From assembly GCA_934667865.1 (NCBI GenBank), contig CAKUMR010000019.1, forward strand, positions 1 through 11,073: DNA of 11,073 bases, written 5' to 3'. The DNA is from an uncultured Oscillospiraceae bacterium. GTDB lineage: Bacteria > Bacillota_A > Clostridia > Oscillospirales > Oscillospiraceae. The notes beneath the pieces are model-generated. The model saw nothing but the letters and a program-made list of their open reading frames with translations. It did no database searches and was not told the DNA's origin. Both the position numbers and the translations under genes were made by a program. Of the stretch, positions 6,219-11,073 are shown piece by piece; positions within the stretch are counted from its first letter, which is position 1, and every line of letters starts with the position of its first letter.

Positions 6219-7226
6219 ATGAAACAGTATAAGGTCGCCATTCTCGGCGCTACCGGCGCCGTCGGCCGCGAAATGATGAAAATTCTCGCAGAGCGCCACT
6301 TCCCCATCTCGGAGCTGCATCTGCTGGCGAGCAAGCGCAGCGCCGGCAAGGTCGTGGAATGGGAGGGCCGCCCCGTCATGATCGAGGAGGCCTGCGACGA
6401 GGCATTCCAGGGCATCGACATCGTGCTCGGCGCCGCGGAAAACGACATCGCAAAGCAGTTTGCCCCCGCCATCGTCAAGGCAGGCGCGGTCTTTGTGGAC
6501 AATTCCTCCGCGTTCCGTCTGGATGAGGACGTGCCGCTCATCGTCCCGGAGATCAACCCCGAGGACGTGAAGAACCACCATGGCATCATCTCCAACCCCA
6601 ACTGCTCGACGATCATCACCGTCACCGCAGTCAACGCCCTCAACGCCATCAGCCCCATCCGCACCATGGTCGCCTCGACCTATCAGGCGGTGTCCGGCGC
6701 GGGCGCGGGCGGCCCGCTGGAGCTGGCGCAGGAGATCGACGCGCTGCGCAGCGGCGCTTCCTTCGAGCCGAAGGTGTTCTCCCATCAGATCGCCTATAAC
6801 CTCATCCCGCAGATCGGCAGCGAGCAGTTTGAGGGCTACACCAGCGAGGAGATGAAGATGCAGAACGAGGGCCGCAAGATCATGCACCTGCCCGAGCTGC
6901 GCGTGAACTGCACCTGCGTGCGCGTCCCTGTGGTGCGCAGCCACTCCATCTCCGTCACGATGCACTTCGACCGTCCCATTTCCGTCAAGGAGGCGCGCCG
7001 CGCGATCGCAAGCGCTCCCGGCTGCCGTCTGGTGGACGACCTGAAGAACAAGGCCTACCCCATGCCGCTGGACACCTCTGATCAGGATCTCGTCTTTGTC
7101 GGACGTATCCGCCCCGACCTCACGGACGACAATGGTCTGACGCTCTGGTGCTGCGGCGACCAGGTCCGCAAGGGCGCGGCGACCAACGCCGTGCAGATCG
7201 CGGAGCTGCTGATCGAAAAGGAATAA
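6219..7226 (+). CDS. asd: Aspartate-semialdehyde dehydrogenase
   Basis: Asd reduces aspartyl phosphate to aspartate semialdehyde with NADPH, at the branch point between the lysine/DAP and the threonine/methionine arms. The 335-residue product has the N-terminal NADP loop GATGAVGREM (10-19), the nucleophile Cys129 in SNPNCST, SGAGAGG (159-165) and the catalytic His242 in VVRSHSISV, all in the usual places for the bacterial enzyme. The start at 6219 follows AGGAGG (6208-6213) with 5 bases of spacing; this site overlaps the lysC stop codon. Asd uses the product of LysC, supplies Hom (encoded upstream) and indirectly DapF (encoded on the other strand). A strong terminator follows immediately, closing the hom-lysC-asd unit. 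Confidence 0.97.
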   Translation: MKQYKVAILGATGAVGREMMKILAERHFPISELHLLASKRSAGKVVEWEGRPVMIEEACDEAFQGIDIVLGAAENDIAKQFAPAIVKAGAVFVDNSSAFRLDEDVPLIVPEINPEDVKNHHGIISNPNCSTIITVTAVNALNAISPIRTMVASTYQAVSGAGAGGPLELAQEIDALRSGASFEPKVFSHQIAYNLIPQIGSEQFEGYTSEEMKMQNEGRKIMHLPELRVNCTCVRVPVVRSHSISVTMHFDRPISVKEARRAIASAPGCRLVDDLKNKAYPMPLDTSDQDLVFVGRIRPDLTDDNGLTLWCCGDQVRKGAATNAVQIAELLIEKE

Positions 7227-7239
7227 AGAATAAAGTTTT

Positions 7240-7273
7240 GCGATTCCCGCTTTTGCGGGAATCGCTTTTGTTT
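7240..7273 (+). terminator. Rho-independent terminator after asd
   Basis: A perfect 11-bp stem (arms 7240-7250 and 7255-7265) with a TTTT loop is followed by TTTTGTTT. It begins 13 bases after the asd stop and separates the aspartate-family operon from the DUF1538 unit. Confidence 0.93.
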
Positions 7274-7285
7274 ACACTTTGTTTC

Positions 7286-7314
7286 TTGCTTCCATACGGT
7301 TTTTCTGTTAAAAT
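7286..7314 (+). promoter_or_regulatory. Predicted sigma-A promoter of the DUF1538-PII-malY unit
   Basis: TTGCTT (7286-7291), a 17-base spacer and TAAAAT (7309-7314), with TGT before the -10 (extended -10 type). It lies in the AT-rich gap right after the asd terminator. RNA would start near 7321, giving a leader of about 64 bases. No riboswitch-like fold or clear operator is seen in that leader. Confidence 0.7.
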
Positions 7315-7368
7315 ATAGAAAGAATTTACATTTTCCCACGCCGGACAACCCAATCGCGCCCGCGTAGA

Positions 7369-7375
7369 AAGGTGG
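7369..7375 (+). promoter_or_regulatory. Ribosome-binding site that supports the TTG start of the DUF1538 gene
   Basis: AAGGTGG ends 9 bases before TTG at 7385 but 18 bases before the next in-frame ATG (7394). The spacing favours translation from TTG. Confidence 0.65.
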
Positions 7376-7384
7376 AATTAATCG

Positions 7385-8926
7385 TTGAACAAAATGCTCT
7401 TCGGAAGAAACAAAACCGCCATTGTCGAAAAAATGCAGGAATCCCTGCGCTCCACCCTGCCGATCATCCTCATTGTCGCCGTGCTGTGCCTGACGATCGC
7501 GCCCTTGCAGCCGGATCTTCTTCTGAGCTTTTTAATCGGCAGCGTGCTGATCATCGTGGGCATGGGGCTGTTCTCCCTCGGCGCAGAGATCTCCATGACC
7601 CCCATCGGCAACAAGATCGGCACCTCCCTCACCCGCACGCGGAATCTTCCGCTCATTCTCGGCGTGAGCTTTCTGCTCGGCTTTGCCGTAACCGTCGCGG
7701 AGCCGGATTTGCAGGTGCTGGCCAAGACCGTCCCGCACATCGACTCGACCGTCCTGCTGATCGCCGTCGGCGCGGGCGTGGGCTTTTTCCTGTCGGTGTG
7801 TATGCTGCGCATCCTGACCGGCTTCCGGCTGCGCTGGCTGCTGCTGGCCTTTTATGGCATCGTCTTCGCGCTGGCGGCCTTTACCGACGCTGATTTTCTG
7901 AGCATCGCCTTTGACTCCGGCGGCGTGACCACCGGGCCGATGACCGTGCCGTTCATCCTTGCGCTGGGTCTGGGCGTTTCCAACGCCCGAAGCGACGATC
8001 AGGCGGAGTCCGACAGCTTCGGTCTGGTCGCGCTGTGCTCCATCGGCCCCATTCTTGCCGTCCTGCTGCTCGGCTTCTTCTACGCCGGAAACGATGCCTC
8101 TCCGGCGCTGGACAGCGTTTCCTATGCCTCGACCGCCGATATCGGCCGGGCATATCTGCATGGGCTCCCTGTCTATCTGGGCGAGATGGCCTTTGCGCTC
8201 GCTCCCATCGTGGGCATTTTCCTGCTGTTTCAGATTTTCCGTCTGCGCCTGTCAAAGCGCAGTCTTGCAAAGATTCTGACCGGCATCGTCTACACCTACC
8301 TTGGCCTTGTGCTCTTCCTCACCGGCGTGAACGTCGGCTTCTCCGCACTGGGCGCGGTGCTGGGGCAGGCGCTGGCCGTCGGCTGGACAAAATGGCTGAT
8401 GATCCCGCTCTGCGCGCTGCTGGGCTGGTTCATCATCTCTGCCGAGCCCGCCGTGGCCGTGCTGGAAAAGCAGATCGAAGAGGTCAGCGCGGGCGCGATC
8501 CCCGGGAAGGTTATCAAGCGCAGTCTTTCCGTCGCCATCGCCGCGGCCATGGCGCTGTCCATGCTGCGCGTGCTGACGGGATTGCCGCTTCTGTACTTTC
8601 TTGCCCCCGGCTACGCCCTCGCGCTGGCGCTGTCCTTCTTTGTCCCGGACATCTACACCGCCATCGCCTTTGACTCCGGCGGCGTGGCCTCCGGCCCCAT
8701 GACGGCGACCTTCATGCTGCAATTCATGATCGGCGCGAGCACCGCCCTCGGCGGCAATCCGCTGAAGGATGCCTTCGGCATTGTCGCCATGGTCGCAATG
8801 ATGCCCCTGATCTCCATTCAGCTGGTCGGCTTCTACTACAAGCGCAAGGCCGGAAAGGCGGCCGCCCCCGCCGAGGAATACGGCGATTTCGACATCGTGG
8901 AACTCTGGGAGGTGGATGCCGCATGA
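7385..8926 (+). CDS. DUF1538 family integral membrane protein, probable transporter
   Basis: A 513-residue, very hydrophobic protein with many predicted membrane segments, recognised as DUF1538 from the motif FDSGGVTTGPMTVPF (176-190) and its second copy FDSGGVASGPMTATF (429-443). Other pairs repeat at the same offset of about 250 residues: LRILTG (141) with LRVLTG (394), and AEP at 105 with AEP at 353. The protein is therefore an internal duplication of two homologous halves, a layout common in secondary transporters and channels. The substrate is unknown. The last 30 residues are charged and end in FDIVELWEVDAA, probably a cytoplasmic tail. The start is TTG, favoured by SD spacing; ATG at 7394 would shorten it by three residues. 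The stop overlaps the PII-like gene by 4 bp (ATGA), so the two products are probably made together and may interact. Family call firm, transport role inferred. Confidence 0.88.
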   Translation: MNKMLFGRNKTAIVEKMQESLRSTLPIILIVAVLCLTIAPLQPDLLLSFLIGSVLIIVGMGLFSLGAEISMTPIGNKIGTSLTRTRNLPLILGVSFLLGFAVTVAEPDLQVLAKTVPHIDSTVLLIAVGAGVGFFLSVCMLRILTGFRLRWLLLAFYGIVFALAAFTDADFLSIAFDSGGVTTGPMTVPFILALGLGVSNARSDDQAESDSFGLVALCSIGPILAVLLLGFFYAGNDASPALDSVSYASTADIGRAYLHGLPVYLGEMAFALAPIVGIFLLFQIFRLRLSKRSLAKILTGIVYTYLGLVLFLTGVNVGFSALGAVLGQALAVGWTKWLMIPLCALLGWFIISAEPAVAVLEKQIEEVSAGAIPGKVIKRSLSVAIAAAMALSMLRVLTGLPLLYFLAPGYALALALSFFVPDIYTAIAFDSGGVASGPMTATFMLQFMIGASTALGGNPLKDAFGIVAMVAMMPLISIQLVGFYYKRKAGKAAAPAEEYGDFDIVELWEVDAA

Positions 8927-9579
8927 ATTATGTAATCTCCATCTGTGATCCTCGCGCACTGAACACCCTGACGGAGCTGTGCACGGAGCTGGAGCTGCCG
9001 CTCAGCGTGGTGGTACACGCCCACGGCACCGCCGTACGCAGTATGCTGGACATACTGGGCATAGAGAGCAACGAAAAGCGCGTCGTTCTGACCATTGCGA
9101 CGCAGGAGAAAACACGCCGCCTGATCGACGAGCAGAAGCGCCGTCTGTTCATCGGCGTGCCGGGACACGGAATCGTCGTGTCCGTTCCCATCAAAAGCAT
9201 CGGAGGAGGAAAGACCGTGGCATTTTTAGGTGACAACCCGCAGAGCGTAAAGTATACGCCGGAGCTGAATTATTCCTATGAACTGATTGTGGCCATCGCC
9301 AACGAGGGACGCACCGATATGGTGATGAATGCCGCTCGAAGCGCAGGCGCAGCCGGTGGCACCGTTCTGCATGGCAAGGGCACCGGCTCGGACAAGGCGG
9401 AAAAATTCTATTCCGTTTCCATCGCGCAGGAAAAGGAGGTCATCCTCATCGTCGCAAAGGCCGAGCAGAAGGCCGGCATCATGCGGGCGATCCTGGAAAA
9501 AGCCGGCCCGAACACCGAGGCCGGAACGATCGTCTTTTCCCTGCCCACCAGCGAAGTCGCGGGCTTCGGCCTGCTGTAA
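8923..9579 (+). CDS. Protein with two tandem PII-like (GlnB-related) domains
   Basis: A soluble 218-residue protein. Residues about 117-214 read as a PII fold: strand YELIVAIANEG, helix, GAAGGTVLHGKGT, a shortened T-loop, EKEVILIVAKA, helix, then a B-loop-like GPNTEAGTIVFSLP matching the position of TGKIGDGKIF in GlnB. Residues 1-95 have the same strand-helix-strand order in more degenerate form (VISICD, LPLSVVVHAHGT, KRVVLTIAT, HGIVVSVPIKS). PII proteins are trimeric sensors that bind ATP/ADP, 2-oxoglutarate or other ligands and gate membrane proteins or enzymes. A GGAGGTGG site lies 7 bases before the ATG, inside the DUF1538 3' end. The 4-bp overlap strongly suggests that DUF1538 is its target. 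By hand alignment the second T-loop is about six residues shorter than in GlnB, with Tyr163 near the site of the uridylylated tyrosine. Which ligand it senses is unknown. Confidence 0.82.
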   Translation: MNYVISICDPRALNTLTELCTELELPLSVVVHAHGTAVRSMLDILGIESNEKRVVLTIATQEKTRRLIDEQKRRLFIGVPGHGIVVSVPIKSIGGGKTVAFLGDNPQSVKYTPELNYSYELIVAIANEGRTDMVMNAARSAGAAGGTVLHGKGTGSDKAEKFYSVSIAQEKEVILIVAKAEQKAGIMRAILEKAGPNTEAGTIVFSLPTSEVAGFGLL

Positions 9580-9594
9580 GAAAGAAGATAGTCC

Positions 9595-10788
9595 ATGAAG
9601 TACGATTTCACCACGCTGCTCGACCGGCACGGCAAAGATTCCATCGCCGCGGACCTCATTCCGTGGGAGGTGAAGCCCGACCCCGGCGTTTCCGCCATCC
9701 CCATGTGGGTCGCGGACATGAGCTTCCCCACCGCGCCGCCCATTCTGGAGGCCATCCGCGCGCGGCTGGAGATGCCGAACTTCGGCTATTTCCGTCTGCC
9801 GGATTCCTATTTTGACGCCATCATCCGCTGGCAGCGCCGCCGCAACGGCGTGCAGGCGCTGACCCCGGCGGACATCGGCTATGAAAACGGTGTGCTGGGC
9901 GGCGTTGCCTCGGCGGTCTGCGCCCTGAGTGCGCCCGGCGACCCCATTTTGGTACATTCTCCGACCTATATTGGCTTCACGCACACGCTGAACGATCTCG
10001 GCCGCAAGATCGTTCATTCCCCCCTGCGGCGCGACGAAGCCGGTGTCTGGCGCATGGACTACGAGGACATGGACGCGCAGCTCAAGGCGCACCATATCCA
10101 TCTGGCGATCCTCTGCTCTCCGCACAACCCCTGCGGCCGCGTCTGGGAGCGCCGGGAACTGGAAAAGGCCATGGAGGTCTACGCCGCCAACGACTGCTAT
10201 GTCATTTCCGACGAGATCTGGTCGGACATCATCCTGCCCGGCCACCGGCACATTCCCACGCAGTCCGTGTCCGACGACGCAAGGCAGCGCACGATCGCCT
10301 TCTACGCACCGAGCAAGACCTTCTCGCTGGCGGGCCTGATCGGCTCGTACCACATCATCTACAATTCCTACCTCCGCGACCGGGTGCAGCGCGTGAGCGG
10401 CTCCACGCACTACAATGACTGCAACGTGCTGTCCCTGCACGCGCTTCTGGGCGCATACAGCGAGGCCGGGGAGGAATGGGTGGACGAAATGCGGCAGGTG
10501 ATAGACGAGAACTGCCGCTATGCCTGTGAATTCATTGCGGCGCACTTCCCCGGCGTGCGGGTCATGCGCCCGCAGGGAACGTATATGCTCTTCCTCGACT
10601 GCGGGGACTATCTGCGTGAGCGCGGAGAATCGCTGCGTGAGCTGGCACACCGCGGCGTGCGCGCCGGTGTGATCTGGCAGGACGGCGAGGCGTTCGAGTT
10701 CCCGGACAGCATCCGCATGAATCTCGCGCTGCCGAAGGCACTCCTCGTCGAGGTGATGGAACGGCTGAGAAAATACGCTTTTCTGTAA
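9595..10788 (+). CDS. MalY/PatB-type PLP-dependent C-S lyase / aminotransferase
   Basis: A 397-residue fold-type I PLP enzyme of the MalY/PatB cystathionine beta-lyase group. It has IPMWVADMSFPTAPPI near the N terminus (35-50), Asn178 in SPHNPCGRVW, Asp206 in ISDEIWSDI, the PLP lysine Lys241 in APSKTFSLAGL and the carboxylate-binding Arg374 in SIRMNLALP. Length is typical (about 390). Family members cleave cystathionine to homocysteine, pyruvate and ammonia, or cysteine to sulfide; some are aminotransferases, so the exact substrate is open. The E. coli member MalY also represses the maltose regulator, which shows moonlighting in this family. It starts 15 bp after the PII-like gene with only a weak purine-rich SD (AGAAAG), and no promoter or terminator lies between, so it is probably the third gene of that unit. 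A terminator follows its stop codon. Confidence 0.88.
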   Translation: MKYDFTTLLDRHGKDSIAADLIPWEVKPDPGVSAIPMWVADMSFPTAPPILEAIRARLEMPNFGYFRLPDSYFDAIIRWQRRRNGVQALTPADIGYENGVLGGVASAVCALSAPGDPILVHSPTYIGFTHTLNDLGRKIVHSPLRRDEAGVWRMDYEDMDAQLKAHHIHLAILCSPHNPCGRVWERRELEKAMEVYAANDCYVISDEIWSDIILPGHRHIPTQSVSDDARQRTIAFYAPSKTFSLAGLIGSYHIIYNSYLRDRVQRVSGSTHYNDCNVLSLHALLGAYSEAGEEWVDEMRQVIDENCRYACEFIAAHFPGVRVMRPQGTYMLFLDCGDYLRERGESLRELAHRGVRAGVIWQDGEAFEFPDSIRMNLALPKALLVEVMERLRKYAFL

Positions 10789-10792
10789 AATC

Positions 10793-10829
10793 AAGGCTCG
10801 CCGCTTCGCGGCGAGCCTTCGTTGTTTTG
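10793..10829 (+). terminator. Rho-independent terminator after the malY-like gene
   Basis: A perfect 12-bp GC-rich stem (arms 10793-10804 and 10808-10819) with a TTC loop is followed by the T-rich CGTTGTTTTG. It starts four bases after the stop codon and ends the DUF1538-PII-malY unit. Confidence 0.92.
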
Positions 10830-10849
10830 TACAAAATTTTAAGGCACGA

Positions 10850-10878
10850 TTGACAACATTCTCGTCGTAAGTTATAAT
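10850..10878 (+). promoter_or_regulatory. Perfect sigma-A promoter of the nucleoside hydrolase gene
   Basis: TTGACA (10850-10855), 17 bases, TATAAT (10873-10878): exact consensus with optimal spacing in AT-rich sequence. RNA would begin near 10885, about 30 bases before the ATG at 10915. High basal expression is expected unless a repressor acts here; no clear operator is seen. Confidence 0.88.
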
Positions 10879-10914
10879 AAAGAATATTTCCAGTCACCCT
10901 GAAAGGACATTCCC

Positions 10915-11073
10915 ATGTACGACAAAATTCCCGTTCTGCTTGACGGCGATCCCGGCCACGACGATGCCATCGCCTGGATGCTGGCCGCATCCAGCCCGAA
11001 GCTGGACATTCGCGCCGTGACCTCCGTCTGCGGCAACCAGACGATAGAAAAAACCACCTACAATGCCCTGCGC
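10915..11073 (+). CDS. Nucleoside hydrolase, N-terminal part (3' end outside window)
   Basis: The first 53 codons are present and the frame is open to the window end. [19 protein letters not shown] (6-24) is the calcium-binding aspartate cluster of inosine-uridine-preferring nucleoside hydrolases (family motif DxDPGxDDA), and [19 protein letters not shown] follows as in IunH/Rih enzymes. These enzymes hydrolyse the N-glycosidic bond of ribonucleosides to ribose and a free base in salvage. The start at 10915 follows AAAGGA with about 7 bases of spacing. The gene has its own promoter after a terminator, so it is transcriptionally separate from the genes to its left. Substrate preference (purine or pyrimidine) cannot be judged from this fragment. 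Confidence 0.9.
   Translation, partial: MYDKIPVLLDGDPGHDDAIAWMLAASSPKLDIRAVTSVCGNQTIEKTTYNALR

Noticed and set aside
4278..6965. A very long minus-strand open frame (895 codons) antisense to hom, lysC and asd
   Set aside because: The opposite strand codes for three clearly recognisable enzymes. The antisense product is a low-complexity His/Asp/Gly/Val-rich shadow produced by GC-rich third positions, with no family motif or ribosome-binding site.
9226..10794. A 522-codon minus-strand frame antisense to the malY-like gene and the PII-like gene end
   Set aside because: Same shadow effect; the + strand encodes a complete PLP enzyme with all key residues, and the antisense protein resembles no family.

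Overview
The window looks like part of the chromosome of a GC-rich, spore-forming Clostridia bacterium, most likely Oscillospiraceae/Ruminococcaceae-like. The evidence is a SpoIVB sporulation protease fragment, strong Gram-positive Shine-Dalgarno sites, tight operon packing and GC-rich coding DNA with AT-rich promoters. This placement is inferred from gene content, not from a database search. There are no tRNA or rRNA genes, CRISPR arrays or insertion sequences, and no gene-free stretch exceeds 300 bases.

Left part (1-4880): the 3' end of spoIVB (+) converges on a minus-strand operon thrC-thrB-dapF, read from 3601 down to 475. A perfect 16-bp hairpin separates the two. The three minus-strand genes are translationally coupled: thrC and thrB overlap by 13 bp, and thrB and dapF overlap by 4 bp (ATGA). 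A 118-bp divergent control region (3602-3719) carries overlapping back-to-back promoters and two inverted repeats. From it, hom (homoserine dehydrogenase, no ACT domain) is read rightward.

Middle part (4896-7265): lysC (aspartokinase with ACT domains) and asd (aspartate-semialdehyde dehydrogenase) follow hom and end at a strong terminator. A perfect-consensus promoter (TTGACA-N16-TATAAT) lies inside the 3' end of hom, so lysC-asd can probably be transcribed without hom. Together the six enzymes make homoserine and threonine from aspartate (LysC, Asd, Hom, ThrB, ThrC) and catalyse the last epimerisation before meso-diaminopimelate (DapF). The dedicated DAP-branch enzymes dapA and dapB are not in the window.

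Right part (7286-10828): a separate three-gene transcription unit with its own promoter and terminator. It encodes a DUF1538 membrane protein built from two homologous halves (TTG start), a protein with two tandem PII-like domains whose start overlaps the DUF1538 stop, and a MalY/PatB-type PLP C-S lyase/aminotransferase. The membrane protein plus PII pair resembles known PII-gated transporters (AmtB-GlnK, SbtA-SbtB) and is the best candidate for a poorly described system here. Its substrate and effector are unknown. After the terminator, a perfect sigma-A promoter (TTGACA-N17-TATAAT) drives a nucleoside hydrolase gene cut by the window end.
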